Assembly (NCBI RefSeq): GCF_032056465.1
Contig: NZ_DAMBCL010000002.1
Reading direction: 5' to 3' (one strand)
Length of the DNA stretch: 64,000 bases
Source of the DNA: Mobilicoccus sp032056465
GTDB lineage: Bacteria > Actinomycetota > Actinomycetes > Actinomycetales > Dermatophilaceae
The translations under genes and the position numbers were made by a program. Under the pieces are notes generated by a model. The model did not search any database. It had not been told where the DNA came from and saw nothing but the letters and a program-made list of their open reading frames with translations. Shown one piece after another: positions 34,495 to 43,535 of the stretch (the stretch's first letter is position 1; the number at the start of each line of letters is the position of its first letter).

Positions 34495-35799
34495 TCACTC
34501 GGTCGCGTAGTCCTTGACGACCTCGGTCTTGTACTTCTGGGCGACGCCGTCGAGGGTCGCGTTGGGGTCGGCCTTCTTGATCATGAGGGAGGTCGCGGCC
34601 TGGTCGAGCGGGGCGAAGAGCTGGCCGCCCTCCGGGATCCACGCGCGCTGCACGGCCTTCTCCATCGGGGTCTGCCACTGCTTGACCAGCGGGGTCGTCA
34701 CCTTGTCGTAGGCGGATTTGCGGGCGGGGAGCAGCCCCAGCTCGTCTGAGATCTTGGCCTGGGACTCGGCGCTCGACATGAACTCGATGAACGCGATCGC
34801 GGCCTGTGCCTTGTCCTCGCTCATGCCGGACCAGACGACGTAGTCGTGTCCGCCGACGGGCCCGCCCTGCTTGGCGGAACCGGCCGGCACGGGGGCGATG
34901 CCGAGGTTGTCGGCCCCGCCGAAGCCGGTGGCCTTCGTGACGGCCGCGGTCTCCCACGGGCCCTGGACGATCATCCCGACCTTGCCCGCATTGAACGAGT
35001 CCATCATCGCCTTGTAGGCCTCGGTGGCGGGGGCCTTGACGAAGCCGGGGGAGCCCTGAAGCTCCTGGGCCTTCGTGATGCCGGCCACCGACGGTGCGGC
35101 GTTGACTGTGATCTTCTTGGCCTCGGTGTCGAGCAGGTCCCCACCCTCGCCGTAGATGAACGGGAGGAGGTAGTAGCCGGCCGGGTTGAGGTAGGCGCCG
35201 TCCTTGCCGGTCTTGGACTTGATCGCCTCGGCGGCGGTCTTCATCTCGTCCCAGGTCGTGGGGGGCTGGACGCCGGCGTCGGCGAGGAGCTTCTTGTTGT
35301 ACATGAGGCCGAGGGTGTCGGTGACCTGCGGGACGCCATAGGTGCCGCCGTTGAACTGGGTCGATCCGTGCGCGGCGGGGAGGAAATCGTCCTGACCGGC
35401 GGCGAGCGGGGTGCCGTCGAGCTTGTAGAGGTAACCGAGCGAGGCGAACTCGGGGACCCACGCCACCTCGGCGCGAAGGATGTCGGGGGCGCCGGACTTC
35501 GCGGCGGCGGCCGTCTTGAACTTGTTCTGGGCCTCGCCGAACGGCACCGACTGGTAGTTGATCTTGACGTTCGGGTACTGCTTGTTGAAGTCGGCGATGA
35601 GTTCCTTGAAGACGGGGGCCTCGTTGGTGGCGTCCGAGGTGTCCCACCACGTGAGGCTGCCGGTGACGGCGCTCGGATTCGCCGTGGGGGTCTGTTGCGT
35701 GCCCGCGTCTCCGGTGCCGGAGGGCTGGTTGCCGCCGCAGGCGGCGAGCGCCACCACGGAGGTGGCGATGAGGGCTGTGGCCAGTTGGCTGCGACGCAT
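34495..35799 (-). CDS. Sugar ABC transporter substrate-binding lipoprotein, MalE-type
   Basis: A 434-residue exported binding protein of the extracellular solute-binding family 1. The signal peptide ends in a lipobox (VVALAACGG) with the lipidated cysteine near residue 21. The mature protein shows SLTWWDTSD at its start and QGPWETAAVTKATGF typical of MalE-like proteins. AGGAG lies 8 nt before ATG 35799. It is divergent from a LacI regulator with a shared 188-nt control region full of TTGC repeats. The ligand is likely an oligosaccharide, perhaps maltodextrin or trehalose. Confidence 0.93.
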   Translation of the reverse strand: MRRSQLATALIATSVVALAACGGNQPSGTGDAGTQQTPTANPSAVTGSLTWWDTSDATNEAPVFKELIADFNKQYPNVKINYQSVPFGEAQNKFKTAAAAKSGAPDILRAEVAWVPEFASLGYLYKLDGTPLAAGQDDFLPAAHGSTQFNGGTYGVPQVTDTLGLMYNKKLLADAGVQPPTTWDEMKTAAEAIKSKTGKDGAYLNPAGYYLLPFIYGEGGDLLDTEAKKITVNAAPSVAGITKAQELQGSPGFVKAPATEAYKAMMDSFNAGKVGMIVQGPWETAAVTKATGFGGADNLGIAPVPAGSAKQGGPVGGHDYVVWSGMSEDKAQAAIAFIEFMSSAESQAKISDELGLLPARKSAYDKVTTPLVKQWQTPMEKAVQRAWIPEGGQLFAPLDQAATSLMIKKADPNATLDGVAQKYKTEVVKDYATE

Positions 35800-35860
35800 G
35801 TCTGGGCTCCTAGGTGTCGCTCGGGTCGGACCTCGACGTCCGTGGGGGAACAGTAACAAT

Positions 35861-35924
35861 GCTGCAAGGGTTTGCGGAAGACTTTGCGAGAAGATTGCGG
35901 CAAGAGTTGCAGAAGGCGTTGCAA
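35861..35924. promoter_or_regulatory. Phased TTGC repeats, probable LacI/MalR operator array
   Basis: Six hexamers, GCTGCA, TTTGCG, TTTGCG, ATTGCG, GTTGCA and GTTGCA, start at 35861, 35871, 35883, 35894, 35906 and 35918, a period of 10-12 bp or about one helical turn. They fill the gap between the divergent binding-protein and LacI genes. Streptomyces MalR sites are also reported as repeated TTGCA-containing heptamers. Confidence 0.7.
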
Positions 35925-35987
35925 TCACTGGTCACGTGAGGGATGCTGCCGAACGGCGGGCCACCCGTCACGACGGAGGAGGCATCG

Positions 35988-37037
35988 ATGCGACCACCGA
36001 GACTGGCCGACGTGGCCGGGCGTGCGGGGGTGTCGGAGGCGACGGTGAGTCGTGTCCTCAACGACAAGCCCGGCGTGTCTGACGACACACGCGCCGCGGT
36101 CCTCGCCGCCGTCGACCTGCTTGGGTACGACAGGCCCCCCAAGCTGCGCCGATCCAGTGCCGGGCTCGTCGGTCTCGTCGTCCCGGAGCTCGTCAACCCG
36201 GTGTTCCCCGCCTACGTGCAGTGCATCGGCGACATCCTCGCTCGCGGGGGGTACACCCCGATCGTCGGGAGCCAGGTCCCCGGCGGCACCTCCGAGGACG
36301 AGTACGTCGAGATGATGCGCGAACGTGGCGTCTCCGGCCTCATCTTTCTGTCGGGTTTGCACGCCGATTCCACCGCCGAGCTCGACCGGTACCGGGACCT
36401 GGTGGACGCGGGCCTGCCGATCGTCTGCATCAACGGCTACCGCGAGGACCTCCATGTCCCGTTCGTCAGCGACGACGACATCGGCGCGATGGGACTCGGA
36501 GTCCGGTGCCTCACCCGGCTGGGTCACCGACGTATCGGTCTCGCCACAGGGCCGCTGCGGTTCGTCCCCTCGCGGCGCAAGGTCATGGGGTTCCGCCAGG
36601 CGATGGCCCAGCACGCCGACGTCGCCGACGTCACCGACCTCGTCCGTCACACGCTGTTCACCGTCGACGGAGGCCGGGAGGCCGGGGAGTCACTCATCGA
36701 CGACGGGTGCACGGCGGTGATCTGCGGCAGCGACATGATGGCGCTCGGCGTGCTCGCGGCGGCGCGGGCCCGAGGTTTGGAGGTGCCGGGCGACATCTCG
36801 GTCATCGGCTACGACGACTCCCCGGTCATGGCGTTCACGGCACCGCCCATGACGACGGTGCGTCAGGACACGGAGGGCATCTCCCGCGCGGCGGTCACGG
36901 CCCTCCTCGACGCCATCACGGGTCGACACGTGGCGACCGCCGAACTCGTGTTCCGCAACGCCCTCGTGCAGCGGGAGTCCGTCGGGCCGGCACCGCGCGT
37001 GCGCCCGCGACCGGCGCCGCGATCGACCTCCGGCTGA
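35988..37037 (+). CDS. LacI-family transcriptional regulator
   Basis: A 349-residue repressor with an N-terminal LacI helix-turn-helix (RLADVAGRAGVSEATVSRVLN) and hinge (RPPKLRRSS). The periplasmic-binding-like sensor domain ends with IGYDDSPVMAFTAPPMTTVRQ. ATG 35988 has GGAGGAGG 7 nt upstream, which decides against an in-frame start at 35943. It probably represses the divergent sugar importer through the TTGC repeats and itself. The sugar inducer is unknown. Confidence 0.92.
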   Translation: MRPPRLADVAGRAGVSEATVSRVLNDKPGVSDDTRAAVLAAVDLLGYDRPPKLRRSSAGLVGLVVPELVNPVFPAYVQCIGDILARGGYTPIVGSQVPGGTSEDEYVEMMRERGVSGLIFLSGLHADSTAELDRYRDLVDAGLPIVCINGYREDLHVPFVSDDDIGAMGLGVRCLTRLGHRRIGLATGPLRFVPSRRKVMGFRQAMAQHADVADVTDLVRHTLFTVDGGREAGESLIDDGCTAVICGSDMMALGVLAAARARGLEVPGDISVIGYDDSPVMAFTAPPMTTVRQDTEGISRAAVTALLDAITGRHVATAELVFRNALVQRESVGPAPRVRPRPAPRSTSG

Positions 37038-37065
37038 CCCGGAGGCCGCCGCGGGGGAGCGCTCC

Positions 37066-37902
37066 TCACCGCAGGCGGCGACGCACGAACTCCGCGAGGA
37101 CGTCCAGGACGGCGGGGATGGAGTCGACCCGACAGGACGCCGTGGTGTCGCCCTCGCCGACCTTGATCGTGAGGTGCCCGTCCGCGGCGGGCAACATCGC
37201 GAACGCCAGCTCGTCGGTGACGTCGTCACCGAGGTAGAGGACGGCGTCGGCGTCGACCAGGCGCTGGAGGGCGCGAAGGGCGATGCCCTTGCTCGTCTCG
37301 ACGACGCCGAGCTCGACGACGCTCTTGCCGGAGAGGGCATGGACGCCGTCACGGTCGCCGAGGGCGCCGGCATCGGCGAGGGCCGCGGCGGCGACGTCCT
37401 CGGGCAGTCCGCGGGTGTGGAGGGCGACCGCAGCGGGTTTGCGTTCGATCCGGGCCGCGGGGTGGTGCTGCTGGACCTCGACGAGGGCGGCGTCGAGCTC
37501 GGCGAGCCGGGTGCGGGCGTCGTCGTCGAGCAGGGCGCCGGCCGCCATGTCGGCGCGTGAACTCTGGGCGCCGTGGGAGCCGACGAGGTCGATGTCGTCA
37601 CCGTCGGTCACCCCCGACAGAAGTCGCAGCGTGTCCACGTCGCGGCCCGACACCAGGGCCACGCTCACGCCGTCGAGCCCCGCGGCCTCGCGGAGGAGGG
37701 CCATCGCCCCCGGCAGCGGTCGGGCGTCCATCGGGTCCTCGACGAACGGGGCGAGCGTGCCGTCGAAATCCGTGGCGAGGACGACGTGATCGAGCGCGGC
37801 CACCCGGGCGATCCCTGCCCGGACGTCCTCCGGCAGCACCGCGGGGACACCCCCCGTCTCCCGGCGAGCGTCCCCACCGGCGTGCTGCCCGGCCTCGGTC
37901 AT
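37066..37902 (-). CDS. otsB: Trehalose-6-phosphate phosphatase OtsB
   Basis: OtsB removes phosphate from trehalose-6-phosphate. The 278-residue HAD-family enzyme shows the nucleophile motif DFDGTLAPF, SGRDVDTLR, and the metal motif GDDVTDELAF. ATG 37902 overlaps the otsA stop (ATGA), so translation is coupled. A 20-residue polar N-terminal tail precedes the conserved domain. It is convergent with the LacI gene. Confidence 0.95.
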   Translation of the reverse strand: MTEAGQHAGGDARRETGGVPAVLPEDVRAGIARVAALDHVVLATDFDGTLAPFVEDPMDARPLPGAMALLREAAGLDGVSVALVSGRDVDTLRLLSGVTDGDDIDLVGSHGAQSSRADMAAGALLDDDARTRLAELDAALVEVQQHHPAARIERKPAAVALHTRGLPEDVAAAALADAGALGDRDGVHALSGKSVVELGVVETSKGIALRALQRLVDADAVLYLGDDVTDELAFAMLPAADGHLTIKVGEGDTTASCRVDSIPAVLDVLAEFVRRRLR

Positions 37903-39326
37903 GCGCCGGCAGCCTTCTGCGCGTTGTCCCGCGGCACGGACTGCAGCGCGTCGAGGAACTCCGCGGCCCACTTCTGCACGTCGTGAGAGCGCACCGCGTG
38001 GCGCAGGCGCATCATCCGGCGCTGCCGTTCCTGTGGTGCGTCCTTGATCGCCTGGACGATGCGGTTCTTGAGGCCTTCGATGTCGTGCGGGTTGTGGACG
38101 TAGGCGTCGCCGAGTTCCTTGGCGGCGCCGGTGAACTCGGAGAGCACGAGCGCGCCGTCGTCGTGGATGCGGCAGGTGACGTACTCCTTCGCGACGAGGT
38201 TCATGCCGTCGCGCAGGGGGGTGACGAGCATGATGTCGGCCGCCTGATACATCGCCGCCATCTCGGCGCGGTCGAAACTCTGGTGGAGGTACTGCACGGC
38301 GGTGGACTCGACGGTGGAGTAGTCGCCGTTGATCTGACCGACGGTGAGTTCGATCTCGTCCTTGAGGGTCTTGTACGCCTCGACGCGCTCGCGGCTCGGC
38401 ACGGCGATCTGGATGAGGGCGACGTCGGGGGGCGTGAACTCCCCGTCGCCCAGCAGCTCGCCGTACGCCTTGAGGCGATGGCGGATTCCCTTGGTGTAGT
38501 CGAGCCGGTCGACGCCGAGCATGAGGACCTGCGGGTCGCCGAAGGACTCACGGATCTCTCGCGCTCGCTGTTGCACCTCGGGCTTGCGGGCGAGGGACTC
38601 GAGGTCGGCGAAGTCGATGGAGATGGGCAGACCGGCGGCGCGCACGGTGCGACCGTCCGTGCGGATCGTGTCGCCCTGGGTCTCGTAGCCCTCGAGCTGT
38701 CGGCAGGCGCGCTGGAAGTTCCATGCGTCGTCCTCGCGCTGGAAGCCGAGGAAGTCCGCGCCGAGGAGACCGTCGATGAGGTGGCCGCGCCAGGGCAGCT
38801 GCGCGAAGAGTTCGACCGGGGGGAAGGGGATGTGGTTGAACCAGCCGATCCGCACGTCCGGGCGCAGCTGGCGGAGCATCGCCGGGACGAGCTGCAGCTG
38901 GTAGTCGTGGATCCACACGGTGGCGCCTTCGGCCGCCACGACCGCCAGTTCCTCCGCGAACCGCTGGTTGACCGTGCGGTAGGCCCCCCACCAACGGCGG
39001 TGGAAGGTCGCGGGCACGATGACGTCGTGGTAGATCGGCCACAGTGTGTCGTTGGAGAAGCCCTCGTAGTAGTCGCGGACCTCCTCGGCCGACAACGCGA
39101 CCGGGTGCAGGTGCATCCCCGCGTCGTCGAAGGGTTCGGGCGCCTCGCCCGGTTCACCCGACCATCCGACCCAGGCGCCGTCCCGTCCGCGCATCACCGA
39201 GTCCATCGCGGTGACGAGACCCCCTGGGCTCCGCTTCCACTCGGGGCCGTTCTCCCCCTCGCTTCGGTCGACCGGCAGTCGATTGGCCGCGATGACGAAG
39301 TCGTAGGTAGGCCGGTTGTCGCTCAT
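37899..39326 (-). CDS. otsA: Trehalose-6-phosphate synthase OtsA
   Basis: OtsA joins UDP-glucose and glucose-6-phosphate to trehalose-6-phosphate. The 475-residue GT20 enzyme begins VIAANRLPVDR and has WVGWSGEPGE, HDYQLQLVPAMLR, DRLDYTKGIRHRL and TPLRDGMNLVAKEYV, all characteristic. AGGAGCT is about 8 nt before ATG 39326. The frame remains open far upstream on the minus strand, but that extension is a shadow of the protein kinase gene. Trehalose serves as stress protectant or carbon store; the neighbouring sugar importer may recycle it. Confidence 0.96.
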   Translation of the reverse strand: MSDNRPTYDFVIAANRLPVDRSEGENGPEWKRSPGGLVTAMDSVMRGRDGAWVGWSGEPGEAPEPFDDAGMHLHPVALSAEEVRDYYEGFSNDTLWPIYHDVIVPATFHRRWWGAYRTVNQRFAEELAVVAAEGATVWIHDYQLQLVPAMLRQLRPDVRIGWFNHIPFPPVELFAQLPWRGHLIDGLLGADFLGFQREDDAWNFQRACRQLEGYETQGDTIRTDGRTVRAAGLPISIDFADLESLARKPEVQQRAREIRESFGDPQVLMLGVDRLDYTKGIRHRLKAYGELLGDGEFTPPDVALIQIAVPSRERVEAYKTLKDEIELTVGQINGDYSTVESTAVQYLHQSFDRAEMAAMYQAADIMLVTPLRDGMNLVAKEYVTCRIHDDGALVLSEFTGAAKELGDAYVHNPHDIEGLKNRIVQAIKDAPQERQRRMMRLRHAVRSHDVQKWAAEFLDALQSVPRDNAQKAAGA

Positions 39327-39953
39327 CGCTGTCAGCTCCTGCTCGCATCGCGAAGTGATTGCCCTCATCGTAGGCGCGGCCTGCGGGACGCGGGCGGGCG
39401 CCCGGGGTGACGGACCACACGCCACGGCGGCGCCTGCGCAGGTGGGCGGCGCCGCGGGTGCACCGGTGCGCGACGGCTGCGCGCCGGAGGCGGCCCCCCG
39501 GGGGCGTCTCGGCGGAGGCAGGGTGAGGCGACTCTCGCAGGACCAGGAGGGAGCCGGTCGCCGGCGGGCGGGAGGCCCCGCAGCGCTCGGCACCGCAGGC
39601 GCGCGCCCTCCTCCCGGGCGTTCCTGGGCACCCCCCCGGGTGTTGCTGGATGGTCGTCGTGGCCGGGCGTCCATGCGCCGGTCGCAGTGGACGTGAGGGG
39701 GCCCGTCTGGGTTCGGCGGTGGCGTCGTCGGCCGACGGGCCGGTGACGCCCGGCGCTGGGCCCGATCGCGCCTGCTGCGAGGACCGGACCAGTGCCCATC
39801 GAGCGCGCAGTCGGCGCTCAGATCGCCTCCAGGGTGTTCTCCCGGCGAGTCCGTACAGTGGCATGGTCCCGCGCATGCCGGGATCGGGCTCGGGGAGAGC
39901 GGCTCCGACGAGCCGCGCCGCGGACCGTCACCGGTCGGAAGTGAGGAGAGGTC
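39327..39953. other. Divergent intergenic region otsA / Ser-Thr kinase
   Basis: About 627 bases with long G or C runs but no supported reading frame. TACAGT at 39854-39859 is a plausible -10 for the kinase gene with a leader of about 88 nt, without a clear -35. No repeat family copy was found here. Confidence 0.45.
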
Positions 39954-42026
39954 GTGACGACGCAACCGGTCGAACCGGGCGCCGTGGAGCGCCTCGGCGA
40001 CTACCGCCTGCACGGCGTCCTCGGCGAGGGCGGCATGGGGGTCGTCCACCTCGGCGTCGACCCCTCCGGGCGCGCGGTCGCGGTCAAGGTGCTGCGCGAG
40101 CACGTCGCCCACGACCGTACGGCCCGAGCGCGACTCGCCCGCGAGGTCGCGACCCTGCGTCGCGTCGAGCACCACGCCGTCGCCCCGTTCCTCGGCGCCG
40201 ACGTCGAGGGCACCCGTCCCTACATCGTCACGCGGTACGTGCCGGGCGAGCCGCTCGACGCGTGGGTCCGCGAGCACGGCCCGCTGCAGGGGCGGGCGCT
40301 GCGCGATGTCGGCCTCACGCTCCTCGACGCCCTGCGCGCGATCCACGACGCCGATGTCGTCCACCGCGACCTCAAGCCCGGCAACGTCCTCATGGCGGAC
40401 GGGTCGCCCGTGGTCATCGACTTCGGCATCGCCCACGTGGCCGACGAATCGCGGCTCACGTCCACGGGCCTCGTCATGGGGACACCGGGATATCTCGCGC
40501 CCGAACTCCTCGACGGTCATGACGCCACCCCGGCCACCGATCTCTGGGGTCTCGCGGCCACGCTCGCGTTCGCCGCGACGGGGCGCGCGCCCTTCGGGGG
40601 CGGCCGCACCGAGGCCGTCCATGACCGCGTGCGCCGCGGCGCCGCCGATCTCACGGGCCTGGAGGGGTGGGTGGCCCAGCTCGTCAACGCCGGACTCGAC
40701 CCCGACCCTCGACGGCGACCGACGTTGGAGACGGCGCGTCGCGTGCTCGAGAACCCTTCCCTCGCGGCGACGGTGCTCCCGCCGCTGCCGGTCCCGTCGG
40801 CGGCATCGGCGGCGACGACGACCCTTGCGCAGGACCATGCGCCCGGCGGTGCGACTCCCTCGGCGAGAAGGCCCGACGACTCGGCGAGCGACCGCGGGTC
40901 CTCGGCGGCCATGGCGGACACGGCGGCCACCCAGGCGGTCCCTGGTCCGGCCGCCCGCGAGGAGAGCACGCCGACGCAGCGCTTCGAGCAGCTCGTCGGG
41001 CGGGCCTTCCCGCGGCGTCACCGGGGCGACGCCGATGCCTCCGCATCGTCCTCCGGCGTGCCTGCGGGTGCCGCGAGCCAGGCTCCGGCGACGGTGTCCC
41101 ACCCCGTCGTCTCGACCCGCCTCATGCCCACGGTGCCGCCGCGGCACGACCCCGCGCCGCCCGCACCCCCCGCACCCTCGTCGCCCTACGCCGCATTCCG
41201 CGCGTCCCCGGCCGGGACCGGCGGGGCCACGGCTTACCCGCCCCCACGCCATGTGACGACGCGTCCCGACCACCGTCCCGGCCACGCCCGTCCCGGTTAC
41301 GGGCATCCCGGTGACGGGCGCGGGAACGGGCAGGACCGTCCGGGGCCCGCCTACCCGGCGGCGAATCCGGGTGTGCCGGGCGGAGGGTGGTCGCCGACCG
41401 CCCCACCTCGCCCGGTGTCCTCGCGTACCGGCACGCTGCTCGCGGTCGGTCTGTTCCTCGTCGCCCTCATCGCCTACCGACCGGGGCTCGGGATCCTCGT
41501 CGCGCTGGGGTGGTCGGGCCTCGCACGGCTCACCGACCGACTCTTCACGACGGTCCTGTTGCGGCGGGCTTCCCGCGGACCGCGGGACACCGACGTGGCG
41601 GTCGCGGCGCTCGCGACCCCGTGGCACCTCATCGGCGCGATGTTCTCGGCGCTCGTCGCGGGCGTGCTCCCGCTCCTCGTCGGCGCAGGCCTCGTCTTCG
41701 GGTTGCGTGCCGTGGCGGGGAACGTCGACGGGCTGCCGCTGTCCCTCTCCCCGGCGCTCATGCTCGGCGCCGCGGGCGGGCTGATCGTCGCCTGGTGGGG
41801 CCCGGGTGGGACCACCGTGCGGCTCGGGTCGCGCGTCCTCGTGCGGACCGTCGCGCCGGGGCACACGGGCGCGATCGTCCTCAGCGTCGCCGCGGGCGTC
41901 TCGGCGGCGGTGCTCGCGCTCCTCACGCAGTCGAGTGGGTGGGAGCTGTCGTGGTGGCCGTTGGATGGTCTGCTGGACGGTCTGCGCGGCCTCGTGCCGG
42001 CCTTGACGCGCTGGATCGGGGTCTGA
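39954..42026 (+). CDS. Membrane-anchored Ser/Thr protein kinase
   Basis: A 690-residue Hanks-type kinase. Residues about 14-265 form the catalytic domain: LGEGGMGVVHLG (P-loop), VAVKVL (lysine), HRDLKPGNVL (catalytic loop), DFGIAH and GTPGYLAPE. A 220-residue Pro/Ala-rich linker follows. The C terminus has about five hydrophobic segments from about residue 485. There are no PASTA or sensor domains, so the signal is unclear. GTG 39954 has GAGGAGAGG upstream. It lies ahead of the riboswitch-controlled rpf gene but is separated by 580 nt. Confidence 0.9.
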   Translation: MTTQPVEPGAVERLGDYRLHGVLGEGGMGVVHLGVDPSGRAVAVKVLREHVAHDRTARARLAREVATLRRVEHHAVAPFLGADVEGTRPYIVTRYVPGEPLDAWVREHGPLQGRALRDVGLTLLDALRAIHDADVVHRDLKPGNVLMADGSPVVIDFGIAHVADESRLTSTGLVMGTPGYLAPELLDGHDATPATDLWGLAATLAFAATGRAPFGGGRTEAVHDRVRRGAADLTGLEGWVAQLVNAGLDPDPRRRPTLETARRVLENPSLAATVLPPLPVPSAASAATTTLAQDHAPGGATPSARRPDDSASDRGSSAAMADTAATQAVPGPAAREESTPTQRFEQLVGRAFPRRHRGDADASASSSGVPAGAASQAPATVSHPVVSTRLMPTVPPRHDPAPPAPPAPSSPYAAFRASPAGTGGATAYPPPRHVTTRPDHRPGHARPGYGHPGDGRGNGQDRPGPAYPAANPGVPGGGWSPTAPPRPVSSRTGTLLAVGLFLVALIAYRPGLGILVALGWSGLARLTDRLFTTVLLRRASRGPRDTDVAVAALATPWHLIGAMFSALVAGVLPLLVGAGLVFGLRAVAGNVDGLPLSLSPALMLGAAGGLIVAWWGPGGTTVRLGSRVLVRTVAPGHTGAIVLSVAAGVSAAVLALLTQSSGWELSWWPLDGLLDGLRGLVPALTRWIGV

Positions 42027-42299
42027 GCCTCCGTCATCGGACCAGCCACGCTTGGCCGCGGGCTTCCCGGCGGGCTCCGGGCGAGTGCGTCACCGGCGAC
42101 GCGCATCCATCGACTCGGGCTGGGCCGCTTCCGGACCGTCACGGCGGCGGGAGGAGCCATACGTGGGTCATGCGTTCATGTCGGATTGATCACGTTACGG
42201 TCACGGTCGAGGATGCTGGTGGTGGACGACGACGTGCACTTTCGCCCCGAACCTGACCCGTTCCTGTGACCGTTTCGTTGCGCAACCGTGACCGGGGTA

Positions 42300-42328
42300 T
42301 TGCTCAGGTCAAGGTCCTCGCCTAGAGT
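42300..42328 (+). promoter_or_regulatory. rpf promoter upstream of the riboswitch
   Basis: TTGCTC (42300-42305) and TAGAGT (42323-42328) with a 17-nt spacer. Just upstream is a palindrome GTTGCGCAAC (42277-42286) flanked by two direct GTGACCG repeats (42266 and 42287). The rest of 42027-42265 shows nothing else. Confidence 0.6.
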
Positions 42329-42413
42329 CGCCAGCGTTTGGCCGACAGGTGCATGGTCCTGTCCTCGGGGGCCGACACCAACTACACAGCCAACCAGACC
42401 ACTGCGCACACCC

Positions 42414-42586
42414 GCGCCGAGCTTCGTCGGGGCGTGCCTTGCCGGATATCCCGGGCAGACGAAGGTGGGGGACCCAGTGACCGCGATCCGGTCCGGTCGT
42501 CGTGAGACGGCCTCGGGGTGAAGCCGAGTTCTCTCGGCCGGGCAGCCTGACGCCCGAACCCGACAGCTAACCCCACAGGCGCCGTC
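42414..42586 (+). promoter_or_regulatory. c-di-AMP (ydaO/yuaA) riboswitch
   Basis: The leader contains the conserved ydaO core blocks in order: GGGGGACCCA (42467-42476), CGGGGTGAAGCCGAG (42514-42528) and CCCGAACCCGACAGCTAAC (42553-42571). A closing helix GCGCC (42414-42418)/GGCGC (42578-42582) brackets them. Actinobacterial ydaO riboswitches bind cyclic di-AMP and commonly precede cell-wall lytic enzymes such as Rpf, as here. No obvious terminator stem follows, so control could be at elongation or translation. Confidence 0.9.
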
Positions 42587-42609
42587 AGGAGAGGAAACCG
42601 ACCATCCAC

Positions 42610-43236
42610 ATGTACAACGCCAAGCATCGCGCCGTCACCCCTGTGTCGAAGGCCCGCCGTACGTTCATGGCGGCCGTCGTGGGCGGCGCCACCATCGTCG
42701 GCGGCATGGCCGTCGGCGCCCCTCAGGCCCAGGCCGCCGGTGGCGGCGTCTGGGACCGGGTTGCTGCCTGTGAGAGCGGCGGCAACTGGAAGATCTCGAC
42801 CGGCAACGGCTACCACGGTGGCCTGCAGTTCTCGCGCAGCAGCTGGCGCGCGGCCGGCGGCAGCCGGTACGCGAGCATGCCCCACCACGCCACGAAGGCA
42901 CAGCAGATCGCCGTGGCGAAGAACCTCCTCCGCATGCAGGGGCCGGGCGCCTGGCCCGTCTGCAGCCGCAAGGCCGGCCTCACCCGCTCCAACGGTGCCT
43001 CCGGCGGTGGCAGCGCGGTGGCGGCTTCCCGTAGCACCCAGCGCGTGACGTCCTCGAAGGGCGTCCTCTCCCGCGCGGAGGTGCGCAAGCTCCAGCGCAA
43101 GGTCGGTGCCCGTGTCGACGGCATCGTCGGCCCGGAGACGGTCCGCAAGACCGAGCGTCGCCTGGGCATCCGCCTCAGCGGCAAGCGTTACCTGAGCGGC
43201 GCAGCCCTGACCGGCGCGCACCGTCTCGCTCGCTGA
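42610..43236 (+). CDS. Resuscitation-promoting-factor-like transglycosylase
   Basis: A 208-residue secreted cell-wall enzyme. The signal peptide (MAAVVGGATIVGGMAVG, ending AQA-A near residue 42) is followed by the Rpf lytic transglycosylase domain (VWDRVAACESGGNWKIST, with the catalytic glutamate in ACESGG, then YHGGLQFSRSSW). A C-terminal peptidoglycan-binding-like repeat (VRKLQRKVGARVDGIVGPET) ends the protein. It cleaves peptidoglycan to permit growth or exit from dormancy. The purine-rich site upstream is unusually far (about 16 nt) from ATG 42610, and the riboswitch structure ends close to it. Confidence 0.93.
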   Translation: MYNAKHRAVTPVSKARRTFMAAVVGGATIVGGMAVGAPQAQAAGGGVWDRVAACESGGNWKISTGNGYHGGLQFSRSSWRAAGGSRYASMPHHATKAQQIAVAKNLLRMQGPGAWPVCSRKAGLTRSNGASGGGSAVAASRSTQRVTSSKGVLSRAEVRKLQRKVGARVDGIVGPETVRKTERRLGIRLSGKRYLSGAALTGAHRLAR

Positions 43237-43251
43237 CGTCTCTTCTCAGCG

Positions 43252-43287
43252 CGACGCCCCGACCTCCTCCTGGAGGTCGGGGCGTCG
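43252..43287 (+). terminator. rpf terminator
   Basis: CGACGCCCCGACCTCC pairs with GGAGGTCGGGGCGTCG, a 16-bp perfect stem with a TCCT loop, 15 nt after the rpf stop, followed by a T/C-rich stretch (TCGTCTCGTCTTC). One of the strongest intrinsic terminators in the window. Confidence 0.9.
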
Positions 43288-43388
43288 TCGTCTCGTCTTC
43301 GGGGGCGTTCAGGATTCGGGCTCGTGGTGCCTGATCCCCTCCTCGCGGCTCGGCGTTCCCGGCTCGTCCGCCTGTTCACCCGAGTCGT

Positions 43389-43535
43389 TCAGAAGACGCG
43401 TCGGCGGGTGCCCCCGATCGGGACGAAGTTGAGGAAGAGCCCGATGAGGATGAGCACGAGCCCGACCGTCTTGAGCACGGCCATGCCCTTGATGAGGAAG
43501 CCGAGGATGAGCAGGATCAGCCCGAGCGTGATCAT
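43389..43535 (-). CDS. Small membrane protein (DUF6131-like)
   Basis: A 48-residue protein formed almost entirely by two hydrophobic segments (ITLGLILLILGFLIKG and VGLVLILIGLFLNFVPIGG) with a short basic tail (TRRRVF). ATG 43535 has GAAGGGA about 6 nt upstream. The open frame extends far upstream through the tRNA gene, which cannot be coding. It fits small actinobacterial membrane proteins with a GLILLILG core. Function unknown. Confidence 0.75.
   Translation of the reverse strand: MITLGLILLILGFLIKGMAVLKTVGLVLILIGLFLNFVPIGGTRRRVF

Noticed and set aside
39327..41864. 846-residue upstream extension of otsA on the minus strand
   Set aside because: It runs antisense through the Ser/Thr kinase gene, and OtsA has its conserved N terminus and ribosome-binding site at 39326.
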